From the NCBI GenBank assembly GCA_900315225.1, contig OMYM01000414.1, positions 1 to 64,000 on the forward strand: 64,000 nucleotides of DNA, read 5' to 3'. Under the pieces are notes generated by a model. It ran no database searches. It was not told where the DNA came from and saw nothing but the letters and a program-made list of their open reading frames with translations. Both the position numbers and the translations under genes were made by a program. This DNA is from an uncultured Erysipelotrichaceae bacterium. Lineage in GTDB: Bacteria > Bacillota_I > Bacilli_A > Erysipelotrichales > Erysipelotrichaceae. Positions 16,519 to 25,538 of the stretch are shown here, piece after piece (positions within the stretch are counted from its first letter, which is position 1; each line of letters begins with the position of its first letter).

Positions 16519-16842
16519 ATAATAGCTGAAAAATCAAGGCGCTGAAAAGCAGAATGTGCGTTCATGCGTTAAGGAAAAAACGCGGTTCTTCTGCACTTTT
16601 CGTTGGTGAAACCAATGTGTCTATCCGCAAAGGCGTTAGGAAAAACAAAATCTTTCGACACAACTTTGTGGGCAGTGCATTAGAGTGCGCCCGTTGTCAA
16701 ATGATTTTCGCGGCATAAAACAAACGGTTTCATTTGAAACTAGCGATCACTGTAGAAGGACATGAGCATTAGAAAACCATCGCCTTTGAGGGAGATTTGG
16801 GGTAGAATGGTTTCTACGTTGAACAGGGAGGTTAACAAGAGA
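16519..16842 (+). promoter_or_regulatory. Structured nrdG-nrdD intergenic leader with palindrome
   Basis: 324 bases without a gene. Visible: an outer GCAGAA / TTCTGC pair (16549-16594) enclosing GCGTT / AACGC; a small hairpin TTGGT-GAA-ACCAA (16603-16615); a strong hairpin closed by GACA.AAC / GTTGTC with inner GGGC / GCCC (16657-16698), possibly terminating nrdG transcripts; a palindrome GTTTCATTTGAAAC (16727-16740), a candidate operator; and the ribosome site AGGGAGGT (16825-16832). No known riboswitch class is recognised. Confidence 0.5.
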
Positions 16843-19221
16843 ATGTATAGAGTAGTCAAGCGAGACGGCAAAATTGTTGAATTCAACATTAATAAAATCG
16901 GCACCGCGATCACCAAGGCGTTCGATGCCGTGGGTAAGAAGTATCATCCCAGTATCATCGACTTGATTTCATTGCGCGTTACCGCTGATTTCGAAGAAAA
17001 AATATATAATGATTTAGTCACTGTCGAAGATATTCAAGACAGTGTTGAAAAGGTACTTTCCGAATCTGGCTACGCGGATGTCGCGAAGTCCTATATTCTA
17101 TATCGCAAGCAGCGCGAGAAGGTTAGAAACGTCAATTCCGCATTGCTGAACTACAAGGATCTGGTAGACGATTATCTCAAGATCAATGACTGGCGCGTGA
17201 AGGAGAATTCCACTGTCACATATTCTGTGGGCGGTTTGATTCTCTCAAACTCTGGCGCCATTACCGCAAATTATTGGCTGAGCGAAGTATATGACGCGGA
17301 AATCGCGGAAGCGCATCGTTCCGCCGCCATCCACCTGCATGATTTATCCATGTTGACGGGCTATTGCGCAGGGTGGAGCTTGAAGCAGTTGATCCTGGAA
17401 GGCTTGGGCGGCGTGCCAAGCAAGATCACATCCTCGCCAGCCAACCACCTGTCCACCCTGTGCAACCAGATGGTCAATTTCCTAGGCATCATGCAAAATG
17501 AATGGGCTGGCGCCCAGGCGTTCTCTTCCTTTGACACCTATCTGGCACCGTTTGTCAAGGTGGACAATCTTTCCCAGAAAGAAGTCAAGCAGGCTGTGCA
17601 GTCCTTTGTTTATGGCGTCAATACCCCAAGCAGATGGGGGACACAGGCGCCGTTCTCCAACATTACCCTCGATTGGGTTGTGCCAAACGACCTGAAGAAC
17701 CTCCAGGCGATCGTTGGCGGCAAGGAGCAGGATTTCACCTATGGCGATTGCCAGAAGGAAATGGACATGATTAACAAAGCGTTCATTGAAATCATGATCG
17801 AAGGCGATGCCAATGGTCGAGGCTTCCAGTATCCTATTCCAACCTACTCCATCACGCGAAATTTCGACTGGAGCGAGACAGAAAACAATAAACTGTTGTT
17901 TGAAATGACAGCCAAGTATGGCACGCCATATTTCTCCAACTATATCAACTCCGACATGGAGCCAAGCGATGTGCGTTCCATGTGCTGTCGCTTGCGCCTA
18001 GACTTAAGGGAATTGCGCAAGAAATCCGGAGGTTTCTTTGGCTCTGGCGAATCCACTGGTTCAATTGGTGTCGTCACGATCAACATGCCGCGCATTGCCT
18101 ATGAAGCAAAGGATGAAAATGAATTCTATGAACGTCTAGACAAGCTCATGGACATCGCGGCCAGAAGCCTGAAGACCAAGCGCACAGTCATTACCGAGTT
18201 GATGGAAAACGGCTTGTATCCATATACCAAGAGATATCTTGGCACCTTCTCCAACCACTTCTCCACCATTGGCTTGATCGGCATGAATGAAGTTGGCCTT
18301 AACGCCAATTGGCTAAAGGCGGATCTCACCGATCCCAAGGTACAGAAGTTCACTCTGGAAGTTCTCAATCATATGCGGGAAAGACTTTCCGACTATCAGG
18401 AAAAGTATGGCGATCTTTATAACCTAGAGGCTACTCCGGCTGAATCCACGACCTATCGTTTCGCCAAGCATGACAAGGAACTCTATCCCGATATCATTAC
18501 CGCGAACATGAATGGCACGCCATACTATACCAACTCTTCCCATCTACCGGTAGGCTTCACTGAAGACGTTTTCTCCGCCCTGGATATTCAGGACGAATTG
18601 CAGACGCTGTATACTTCAGGCACTGTCTTCCATGCTTTCCTAGGCGAAAAGCTTCCCGATTGGAAAGCAGCGGCGAATTTGGTCAGAAAGATTGCGGAGA
18701 ACTACAAGTTGCCGTATTACACCATTTCTCCGACGTATTCAGTCTGCCGCGACCATGGCTATCTTGTCGGAGAGCAATCCACATGCCCGATCTGTTCCAA
18801 AAAGACAGAAGTCTACAGTCGTATAACCGGCTACTATCGCCCAGTGCAGAACTGGAACGATGGCAAGGCGCAGGAATTCAAGGATCGCAAGGTCTATAAC
18901 ATTGGCAACTCTCACTTGACGCATGTTGGTCCGATTGAAGAGCCAGTGCATGTGGAGGATCCCAAGGCACCTAATGTCATGGAATCGGGATCCACGTATC
19001 TTTTGTTCAAGACCCCGACATGTCCCAATTGCAAGGCGGCTATCGCTTTGTTGAACAAAGCTGGCGTGGATTTCCAGGAGCTTAATGCAAATACCGAAAA
19101 GGAACTGGTTGCCAAGTATGGCATCCGCCAGGCTCCAACCTTGGTATGCATCGATGGCAATAAATTTGAAAAATACCTTGGTGTATCCAACATCAAAGGC
19201 TGGCTAATGAAAAGAGCGTAA
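16843..19221 (+). CDS. nrdD: Anaerobic ribonucleoside-triphosphate reductase fused to a C-terminal redoxin
   Basis: 792 residues. It reduces ribonucleotides to deoxyribonucleotides under anaerobiosis with a glycyl radical. An ATP-cone lies at 1-100. The catalytic core has the finger-loop Cys in MLTGYCAGW (C175). The zinc site uses C635 (CRDHG) and CPIC (648-651). The radical glycine lies in RITGYYRPV (G663). After a linker (about 690-714), residues 715-792 form a glutaredoxin/thioredoxin-like domain with CPNC (727-730) and cis-Pro in RQAPT. The reductant module is therefore built in, and thioredoxin reductase follows directly. The ATG at 16843 is set by AGGGAGGT. An upstream in-frame ATG at 16762 is not supported. 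Confidence 0.94.
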   Translation: MYRVVKRDGKIVEFNINKIGTAITKAFDAVGKKYHPSIIDLISLRVTADFEEKIYNDLVTVEDIQDSVEKVLSESGYADVAKSYILYRKQREKVRNVNSALLNYKDLVDDYLKINDWRVKENSTVTYSVGGLILSNSGAITANYWLSEVYDAEIAEAHRSAAIHLHDLSMLTGYCAGWSLKQLILEGLGGVPSKITSSPANHLSTLCNQMVNFLGIMQNEWAGAQAFSSFDTYLAPFVKVDNLSQKEVKQAVQSFVYGVNTPSRWGTQAPFSNITLDWVVPNDLKNLQAIVGGKEQDFTYGDCQKEMDMINKAFIEIMIEGDANGRGFQYPIPTYSITRNFDWSETENNKLLFEMTAKYGTPYFSNYINSDMEPSDVRSMCCRLRLDLRELRKKSGGFFGSGESTGSIGVVTINMPRIAYEAKDENEFYERLDKLMDIAARSLKTKRTVITELMENGLYPYTKRYLGTFSNHFSTIGLIGMNEVGLNANWLKADLTDPKVQKFTLEVLNHMRERLSDYQEKYGDLYNLEATPAESTTYRFAKHDKELYPDIITANMNGTPYYTNSSHLPVGFTEDVFSALDIQDELQTLYTSGTVFHAFLGEKLPDWKAAANLVRKIAENYKLPYYTISPTYSVCRDHGYLVGEQSTCPICSKKTEVYSRITGYYRPVQNWNDGKAQEFKDRKVYNIGNSHLTHVGPIEEPVHVEDPKAPNVMESGSTYLLFKTPTCPNCKAAIALLNKAGVDFQELNANTEKELVAKYGIRQAPTLVCIDGNKFEKYLGVSNIKGWLMKRA

Positions 19222-19224
19222 AGG

Positions 19225-19260
19225 CAAGCAGGCAGAAACATCTTGTTTCTGCTTGTTTTA
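19225..19260 (+). terminator. Hairpin between nrdD and trxB
   Basis: CAAGCAGGCAGAAACA pairs with TGTTTCTGCTTG with a small bulge, followed by TTTT. It could attenuate read-through into trxB, whose ribosome site follows at once. Confidence 0.7.
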
Positions 19261-19275
19261 TCAGGAGGTAAAAGG

Positions 19276-20196
19276 ATGTTTGATGTAATTGTGGTCGGTG
19301 GCGGACCAGCTGGCATGACGGCGGCATTGTATGCAGAAAGAAACGGAAAACATGCGCTTGTCATTGAGAAGGAGGGTTTCGGCGGGCAGATCACCCATTC
19401 GCCTAAAGTGGAAAACTATCCGGGAACGTTGTCTATGAGTGGCAACGAATTTGCGGATCAGATGCTTGAGCAGATTATGGCGCAGGGAGCGGAGATTGAA
19501 TTAGAACAGGTAGTTGCGGTTGAAAAGGAAGGGAATGCCTGGCTGGTGAAAACCGAAGAGGGTGGAGAATATGATGGAAAAACCGTTATTCTTGCGACAG
19601 GGGTTAAGCATCGCATGCTAGGATTGGAAGGAGAAAACGAACTAGTTGGCGCGGGCATTTCTTTCTGCGCGATTTGCGATGGAGATTTTTATATCGACAA
19701 GACGGTTTGTGTCGCTGGGGGAGGAAATTCAGCCTTTCAGGAAGCGATTCTTCTGGCGGACAAGTGCAAAGAGGTCGTTATTCTTCAAGATCTGCCGTTT
19801 GTCACTGCGGAGAAAAAACTGCAGGATGTGATTCATGCTCGCAACAATGTCAGGGTTTTGACCAATGTGAAGATCACAGGTTTTGAAACTGGCGATGAGG
19901 GATTGACAGGTGTGTGTATCCGACAAGCGGACAATCCCGCTGTCATCAAATGTGATGGATTGTTTGTGGCCATCGGTCTGATTCCCGAAAACAAACCGTT
20001 TGAAATGCTGGTGGAACTTAATGACCATGGCTATTTTGATTCCGATGAGCGTTGCTTGACGAAGACAGCGGGAATCTTTGTGGCAGGCGATTGTCGTGCC
20101 AAGGATGTCAGGCAATTGACGACGGCGGTTGCGGATGGAGCTTGCGCAGCCTTGGCTGCTGTCAGGTATATCAACGAAAACACATCGCTTTGGTAA
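19276..20196 (+). CDS. trxB: Thioredoxin reductase
   Basis: 306 residues, standard for low-molecular-weight TrxR. This FAD enzyme moves electrons from NADPH to a redoxin. FAD motif GGGPAGMTAAL (8-18), redox-active CAIC (131-134), NADPH motif AGGGNSA (147-153) and C-terminal FVAGDC. The ATG at 19276 follows AGGAGGT. The position 54 bases after the redoxin-fused nrdD makes it the likely NADPH-side partner for that domain, although it may also serve general thioredoxins. Confidence 0.94.
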   Translation: MFDVIVVGGGPAGMTAALYAERNGKHALVIEKEGFGGQITHSPKVENYPGTLSMSGNEFADQMLEQIMAQGAEIELEQVVAVEKEGNAWLVKTEEGGEYDGKTVILATGVKHRMLGLEGENELVGAGISFCAICDGDFYIDKTVCVAGGGNSAFQEAILLADKCKEVVILQDLPFVTAEKKLQDVIHARNNVRVLTNVKITGFETGDEGLTGVCIRQADNPAVIKCDGLFVAIGLIPENKPFEMLVELNDHGYFDSDERCLTKTAGIFVAGDCRAKDVRQLTTAVADGACAALAAVRYINENTSLW

Positions 20197-20226
20197 CGAG
20201 TGCTGCGTAGTCTTTCAAGGCTAACG

Positions 20227-20255
20227 AAAAGGTTGTGGTTAAAGCAACCTTTTTT
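20227..20255 (+). terminator. Terminator of trxB
   Basis: AAAAGGTTG / CAACCTTTTT with a 9-base loop and T run. Confidence 0.85.
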
Positions 20256-20355
20256 GATTTGGCTATTTCTAGGCATTGGGTTGTTTGCAAGTTTCCGATT
20301 ATTCCTGTGGGGGTTTTTCATTTGAAGGGCAATAAGAGGTTAGGAGGTATTGCGA

Positions 20356-20724
20356 ATGACAATGGAAAACCAAGGACAAGAGATAGGCATGGTCGCTTTC
20401 AAGAGGCTGTGCAAGTGCTATGGCGCGCAAAAGAAATTGTTGGAAAAGGACAGTCTTGGCAATGCAAAGATGGATGAATCGGGTGAAGCAATGATCAAGG
20501 ACATGCATGATCGCTTGTTAAGGCGCAATGTGAGCATCGTTGAGAGGATCTTTGATCGGCTGGAAAAGGCACATGGGAAAGAAGCGAGGCTTGCGCTTTG
20601 GGAAATGTATGTAGAAGGTGCGAAGCAGCCTGATGTTGCGCAACGGCATGGGTTCTCATTGCGAACATTGCAAAGGAATGCGGCGACATGGGTAAAGGAG
20701 TGCCTGGAGGGAGAATATGCTTAG
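20356..20724 (+). CDS. Small helix-turn-helix protein, phage-regulator-like
   Basis: 122 residues, unrecognised. The C-terminal third (DVAQRHGFSLRTLQRNAATW) has the shape of a sigma-region-4 or HTH motif, and the rest is helical and charged. Together with the next gene it recalls the small sigma-like late activators of Gram-positive phages. No phage gene is nearby. The ATG follows AGGAGGT by 7 bases. It overlaps the next gene by 8 bases. Confidence 0.6.
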   Translation: MTMENQGQEIGMVAFKRLCKCYGAQKKLLEKDSLGNAKMDESGEAMIKDMHDRLLRRNVSIVERIFDRLEKAHGKEARLALWEMYVEGAKQPDVAQRHGFSLRTLQRNAATWVKECLEGEYA

Positions 20725-21109
20725 CGGGCGTGCATTGTTGAAAGAATGCGAGAATTATCGCGGCTATTGTCGGAAATTGCAGGCGATTCACGATAAAATG
20801 GCAGTTTTGGATGCTTGGAAAAAAAGTGTCAGTTCTCCTTCTATTGTGCGTCATAAAGGGTATTCTGGCAGGGACAGGGTACTTGAAAAGATCTGTGAAT
20901 ACGATGAACTTGTCGAGGAGGAAAAAAGATGGCGTGGGAAAATAGAGCTTGTCGAAAAATCTGTTCACGCGTTTCCTGACGGGGATTTGTTGTGGATGTT
21001 GTGGGTAGAGAAGCTGACCATCAAGGAGATGGCTGTCATATGTGGGATGAATGATGCGCAAGTCAGGGTGTGTCTTAAGGAAGTGAAGAGGCAAGTGGGT
21101 AAAGAATAG
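20717..21109 (+). CDS. DUF1492-like small regulator, phage-associated family
   Basis: 130 residues. A coiled N-terminal half (about 1-80, ending in a KICEYDELVEEEKRWRGKI helix) is followed by a C-terminal HTH-like segment (LTIKEMAVICGMNDAQVRVC). This is the architecture of DUF1492/RinA-type phage transcription regulators. The family assignment is by eye and moderate. A GGAGGGAGA site precedes the ATG, which overlaps the end of the preceding small gene, so the pair is one unit. The target is unknown. Confidence 0.6.
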   Translation: MLSGRALLKECENYRGYCRKLQAIHDKMAVLDAWKKSVSSPSIVRHKGYSGRDRVLEKICEYDELVEEEKRWRGKIELVEKSVHAFPDGDLLWMLWVEKLTIKEMAVICGMNDAQVRVCLKEVKRQVGKE

Positions 21110-21112
21110 CGC

Positions 21113-21130
21113 TTGTCATTTCATTGACAA
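21113..21130 (+). promoter_or_regulatory. Inverted repeat upstream of pepC
   Basis: TTGTCA, six bases, TGACAA. It overlaps a TTGACA (21124-21129) that could be a -35 and may be an operator. No convincing -10 is seen at the right distance. Confidence 0.35.
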
Positions 21131-21165
21131 AGATGTATCTTTCTTTCAGAAAGAAGGACTTATAA

Positions 21166-22485
21166 ATGAAAATGAATCCTGTAGCGCTGGAATTGATTGA
21201 TCAATTGAGAGATGATTACCTAGGCGATGCGAAGGCAAGGGTTGTCAGGAATGCCTTGACTAGAAACGATCTTGCCCAGATCAGCCGTGTCTTTGAGTCG
21301 GAGGCTGCCAATCCGAACCTGTTTTCCATCAACTTGAAGACGATGCCCGTCACCGACCAGAAACGGTCGGGAAGGTGTTGGATTTTTTCTGCCATGAATG
21401 TTTTGCGTGAGAAGATCGCAGCGAAGTATGGCATCGAGAAGTTCGAATTGTCGCAAAACTATATTGCGTTCTACGACAAGCTGGAAAAAACGAATTATTT
21501 CATGGAGGCAATCCTCCAGGAAAAGGACAAGCCCCTGGATGATGAGACAAACCGCTATCTTCTCGCTACCGGCGTGCATGACGGGGGTCAATGGGACATG
21601 GTGGTAAGCCTTGTGAAGAAATACGGTCTTTGCCCAAAGACGGCAATGCCGGAAACGTATCAATCAAGCCACACCGCTGCCATGAACAAAGTGCTAAACG
21701 CGCGCTTGAAGAAGTTTGCGGCAGATGTGCATGCATCGCTGGATCAAGATTTCACGGCATTGAAAGAGACATGCCTCAAGGAATGCTTTAGCTTGATTGC
21801 GTCCTGCTTTGGGGTGCCTCCCAAGACATTCACGTTCGAATACGAAGACAAGGATGGCGCCTATCACGCAGAATATGACGTGTCGCCAATGCAGTTCTAC
21901 GAGAAGTATCTGGGCGTAGACTTGGACGATTATATCGTGATCATCAACGGTCCAACGGCAGACAAGCCGTTCCATGAGCTATATACAGTCAAATACCTGG
22001 GAAATGTGGCGGGAGGAAATCCCATTACTTTCTTAAACCTGGACATTGATGAGTTCAAGGCACTTGTGTTGAGCCAACTGAAAGATGGCGAGCTGGTGTG
22101 GTTTGGTTGCGATGCAGGAAAGGATTCTGATCGGCAAAATGGCATTTGGGATGATCAACAGTTTGCATATGGAGAGACGTTTGACATGAATTTGGAAATG
22201 ACAAAGGCACAAATGCTTGACACGGGGCTTAGCGCCATGAATCATGCCATGGTGTTCACTGGCGTGAATCTTGTCAACGATACACCAACGCGCTGGAAAA
22301 TCGAGAATTCATGGGGCGATGAAACAGCAAACAAAGGTTATTTCGTTTGCTCTGACACTTGGTTTGACAAATATGTGTACGAAGCGGTAGTCGATAAGAA
22401 ATACTTGGATGATCAACAGCGCAAGGCGCTGGAAAAGACACCGCATGAACTGAAGCCATGGGATCCTTTTGGATCGCTGGCATAG
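21166..22485 (+). CDS. pepC: Aminopeptidase C (bleomycin-hydrolase family, C1B)
   Basis: 439 residues, normal for PepC. A cytoplasmic, self-compartmentalising cysteine aminopeptidase. The papain-type triad is visible: C71 (SGRCWIFSA), H360 (MNHAMVF) and N381 (KIENSWGD). The C-terminal residues form the arm that blocks the active site in this family. The ribosome site AAGAAGG lies 7 bases before the ATG, within a small CTTTCT / AGAAAG hairpin. It is a single-gene unit closed by a terminator. Confidence 0.95.
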   Translation: MKMNPVALELIDQLRDDYLGDAKARVVRNALTRNDLAQISRVFESEAANPNLFSINLKTMPVTDQKRSGRCWIFSAMNVLREKIAAKYGIEKFELSQNYIAFYDKLEKTNYFMEAILQEKDKPLDDETNRYLLATGVHDGGQWDMVVSLVKKYGLCPKTAMPETYQSSHTAAMNKVLNARLKKFAADVHASLDQDFTALKETCLKECFSLIASCFGVPPKTFTFEYEDKDGAYHAEYDVSPMQFYEKYLGVDLDDYIVIINGPTADKPFHELYTVKYLGNVAGGNPITFLNLDIDEFKALVLSQLKDGELVWFGCDAGKDSDRQNGIWDDQQFAYGETFDMNLEMTKAQMLDTGLSAMNHAMVFTGVNLVNDTPTRWKIENSWGDETANKGYFVCSDTWFDKYVYEAVVDKKYLDDQQRKALEKTPHELKPWDPFGSLA

Positions 22486-22489
22486 AAAT

Positions 22490-22511
22490 AAGGGGCATTA
22501 TAGCCCTTTTA
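22490..22511 (+). terminator. Terminator of pepC
   Basis: AAGGGGC / GCCCTT stem, A-rich left side and TTTT tail. Confidence 0.75.
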
Positions 22512-22544
22512 TTTTGGCGTTGGAGGGCAAGGCAATGGTATTTC

Positions 22545-22553
22545 TGCTATAAT
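22545..22553 (+). promoter_or_regulatory. Extended -10 promoter of rimO
   Basis: TGCTATAAT, 29 bases before the rimO start codon. Confidence 0.65.
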
Positions 22554-22581
22554 GACATAGCCTTTTTGGAGAATAAATAGG

Positions 22582-23883
22582 ATGAAAATTGGAGTTATTT
22601 CTTTGGGGTGCGCTAAAAACCTGGTAGATACGGAAAACCTATTGGGAATTCTGCAGGCTGCAGGTCAGGAAATAGTGACATCTTACGATGAAGCAGAAGC
22701 TTTGATTATCAATACATGTGGTTTTATTGAAAGCGCCAAAAGCGAAGCGATTGACACAATACTGGAAGCCGCCGACTTGAAGGAAGGATGTCTTGAAAAG
22801 CTGATTGTCATGGGCTGCCTTGCCCAGCGGTATAAGCCACAGCTACAGGAAGAGATGCCAGAGGTCGATTGTTTCATATCGATCAATGAATATGGCAGCC
22901 TTGGCGCCATTCTTTCGCGTGTCCTTGGGGAGAAGATCCCTAATACGTATGGAAAGACACCGCGGATTTTATCAGGCAAGCCTTGGATGGCGTATCTCAA
23001 GATAGCGGATGGCTGCGACAATAAATGTTCATATTGCGCGATTCCCCTGATCAGAGGCGCATTGCGGTCATTTCCCCAGGAGGAAATCATCGCTGAAGCG
23101 CGGCGCCTTGTCTCATGCGGTGTCAAGGAACTAAACCTGATCGCGCAGGATTGCTCGCGCTATGGCTTTGACCTAGACCATCGTTTACACTTGTCTTCTC
23201 TTTTGCGAGAACTGGATCAAATCGATGGGGTTCATTGGATTCGCGTGCTTTATCTGTATCCTGATGAGATACCGGATGACTTGATCATGACAATAAAAGA
23301 ATGCAGGCATGTTCTTCCTTATTTCGACATACCCGTACAGCATGGCAGCGATAGGATTCTTAAGGCGATGAACCGTCGCGGGAGCCAGAAAGAAATCATA
23401 GAGCGTTGCAAGAAGATCAAAGAGGAATTGCCTGGAGCAGTATTGCGCACAACGTTGATTTCGGGTTTCCCTGGAGAGACAAAGGAAGATCACCGCGAGA
23501 CGCTTCGCATGATCGAGCAAGTGCGATGGGATCACCTTGGTGTGTTCACATATTCAAGAGAGGAGGATACCCCTGCTTATAAACTTGACGATGATGTTCC
23601 TGCGCAAGTCAAGGAAGACAGGCGGCGCGAGATCATGATGCGCCAGAACGAGATAGCAAGAGAGCTTCTTGCTGCGCGTATTGGCAACGTTGAAGAAGTA
23701 ATGGTGGAAAGAATCGATCCCTTGACCGACATGTACATAGGCAGAAGCGCGCTCTATGCGCCAGACAATATCGATGGATGCGTGCGTTTCCGTTCACCGC
23801 AATCTCTTGCGCCAGGGGATTTCGCGATGGTGCGCTATACAAAGGTTAGCGGCCAAAACTTGATCGGTGTACAGGAGCATTGA
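22582..23883 (+). CDS. rimO: Ribosomal protein S12 methylthiotransferase RimO
   Basis: 433 residues. A radical-SAM enzyme with two [4Fe-4S] clusters that methylthiolates an aspartate of ribosomal protein S12. The N-terminal MTTase domain has Cys in SLGCAKN (C10), NTCGF and GCLAQRY. The radical-SAM motif is GCDNKCSYC near residues 144-152. A C-terminal TRAM domain follows. SLGCAKNLVDTE is RimO-type, separating it from MiaB. The DUF2779 gene begins 7 bases after it, suggesting co-transcription. Confidence 0.94.
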   Translation: MKIGVISLGCAKNLVDTENLLGILQAAGQEIVTSYDEAEALIINTCGFIESAKSEAIDTILEAADLKEGCLEKLIVMGCLAQRYKPQLQEEMPEVDCFISINEYGSLGAILSRVLGEKIPNTYGKTPRILSGKPWMAYLKIADGCDNKCSYCAIPLIRGALRSFPQEEIIAEARRLVSCGVKELNLIAQDCSRYGFDLDHRLHLSSLLRELDQIDGVHWIRVLYLYPDEIPDDLIMTIKECRHVLPYFDIPVQHGSDRILKAMNRRGSQKEIIERCKKIKEELPGAVLRTTLISGFPGETKEDHRETLRMIEQVRWDHLGVFTYSREEDTPAYKLDDDVPAQVKEDRRREIMMRQNEIARELLAARIGNVEEVMVERIDPLTDMYIGRSALYAPDNIDGCVRFRSPQSLAPGDFAMVRYTKVSGQNLIGVQEH

Positions 23884-23889
23884 TCCGAT

Positions 23890-25371
23890 ATGGTGTTTCA
23901 TATTTCAGACTGTAAAAAATATCTTCGATGTCCACGTATGTTTTATTATGAATCACAGTCGCAAAAGAGCGAGTTCCAGCCATATGTCAGGCTGGACGAG
24001 GAGATAACGATGCTGGCGGCGCAAAAGCTCGGTGTCACGGAGCGCTTCAAGGGAAGCGTTGGCGATGATCCAAGCCTGGCGTTGGAAGCTATGAAAGAAT
24101 ACGACTGGTTGATCAAGGCGCGTTTCGAGCATATGAACCTGCGCATCAAGGTTCCGTTTCTTCATCGGAATGGAGAAGGATGGGATTTGTACTTTCTGCA
24201 CGCGGGATTGTTTCCTAGGTCGGACGACATGCAGTTTTATTGCGAGACCGTATGGGTGTTACGTGGAAATGGAATCGATATCAAGGACTACTATGTGATT
24301 CATCTGAACAAAGACTATGTGCGCCGCAAGGAGCTGGACACCAATCGGCTGTTCATTGTCAGTGACTGTTTCTACAATAACAACAACCGCCCTGGCATAT
24401 TGGTCAAGGAAGCCATTGAATCGCAAATCAGGGACATGCGGATGACGCTGTTGGAGATGGAAGGGTGCGATTATGACACCTTGGATCCTCCAGTGCGCAC
24501 ATCTCGCTGTAGTGGGCGGCAGAAATGCCGCTTCTATGAGCAATGTTTTCCCAATGAGAGCGTGGAGGAGCCTAACGCCATCACAACACTGATTGCTTCG
24601 CAATACCGATATGCCATGGCGCAAGATGGGATACAGAGGCTTCGCGATGCGCAGGTGTCGCTGATTGAGGGGACGCGCATGCAATACGCGCAAATCCGCA
24701 GCGATTTCCTAGGGGGACAGTTTGTGGACAGGCTGGCCTTGCGCTCGTGGATGTCTTACATCAAATACCCGATTACATTTCTCGATTTCGAATGGGAAAG
24801 ATATGCCATACCTCCATATGAAGGCATGCGTCCCTTTGATGTCATGCCGTTTGAGTATTCGATTCATGTCTTGGAGGAAGATGGGACAATCACCCATAAG
24901 GTCTATCTGTCGGTGCATGACGACCGCAGGGATCTTGCGCGGAATTTGATTAACGACGTGCGGCCAACGGGAACAGTGATTGCGTACAACGCTGATGCGG
25001 CAGAAAAGATACGTATCCAAGAACTTGCGGAGGTGTTTAAGGAATATGCGGATAGCTTGTTATCGATCAATGAGCGCATGGAAGACCTGCAGGCTCCATT
25101 TACATGTGGCGCGTTCTACGATACGCGCATGCGCGGGCTATGGTCGCTGAAGGTAATTATGGCGTTGATGGATGATCCTGGATACAAGGCGCTGGACATC
25201 CAGGGAGGCATGGATGCTGTGTTTCAATGGCGCCATCTCGACTATGGCGATGAAACGGCGGATAGCCAAAAGATCATCGAGGATCTAAAGGCTTATTGTG
25301 GCATGGATTCCTACGCAATGACCGTGGTCTTCCGATGGCTCAAAAACCTTTCGCTTCAGCCACTCGTATGA
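23890..25371 (+). CDS. DUF2779 protein, predicted nuclease with Cys cluster
   Basis: 493 residues. DUF2779 features: an N-terminal DCKKYLRCPRMFYYE segment, a central Cys cluster (CSGRQKCRFYEQCF) that could bind an iron-sulfur cluster as in Cas4/AddB-type nucleases, and a C-terminal domain with TFLDFEWERYAIP, whose acidic residues fit an RNase-H-like 3'-5' exonuclease fold. The activity is inferred from these motifs. It lies 7 bases after rimO with GGAG upstream. A GTG one codon later is an alternative start. Confidence 0.8.
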   Translation: MVFHISDCKKYLRCPRMFYYESQSQKSEFQPYVRLDEEITMLAAQKLGVTERFKGSVGDDPSLALEAMKEYDWLIKARFEHMNLRIKVPFLHRNGEGWDLYFLHAGLFPRSDDMQFYCETVWVLRGNGIDIKDYYVIHLNKDYVRRKELDTNRLFIVSDCFYNNNNRPGILVKEAIESQIRDMRMTLLEMEGCDYDTLDPPVRTSRCSGRQKCRFYEQCFPNESVEEPNAITTLIASQYRYAMAQDGIQRLRDAQVSLIEGTRMQYAQIRSDFLGGQFVDRLALRSWMSYIKYPITFLDFEWERYAIPPYEGMRPFDVMPFEYSIHVLEEDGTITHKVYLSVHDDRRDLARNLINDVRPTGTVIAYNADAAEKIRIQELAEVFKEYADSLLSINERMEDLQAPFTCGAFYDTRMRGLWSLKVIMALMDDPGYKALDIQGGMDAVFQWRHLDYGDETADSQKIIEDLKAYCGMDSYAMTVVFRWLKNLSLQPLV

Positions 25372-25399
25372 GAGATTTTTTAACTTCATCAAATTACCA

Positions 25400-25428
25400 T
25401 TCGAGAAAGCAAAATAATCGTGTATAAT
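25400..25428 (+). promoter_or_regulatory. Promoter of hpf
   Basis: TTCGAG (25400-25405), a 17-base spacer and TATAAT (25423-25428) preceded by TG. The predicted leader is about 105 bases, with no obvious strong structure. Confidence 0.65.
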
Positions 25429-25538
25429 ATAGATACATTAAAAGGTTTCAGGACAATTCAGGCATCATTGTAGTTCAGCTGTTTTGAAGTCTTTGCAATA
25501 TTCATTAGATACAATGATTAGAACTTAGGAGGTAACGT

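Noticed and set aside
16596-16660. Possible shared RNA motif between the nrdD leader and the yebC leader (GCAC..TTTTCGTTG and GCAAAG.C.TAGG)
   Set aside because: Word similarity only; the predicted hairpins around these words differ, so a common riboswitch class is not supported.
16719-16735. Catabolite-response (cre) site before nrdD
   Set aside because: Only one half-site fits; two key positions of the other half do not.
21124-21152. Standard -35/-10 promoter for pepC from the TTGACA at 21124
   Set aside because: No acceptable -10 at 16-18 bases downstream.
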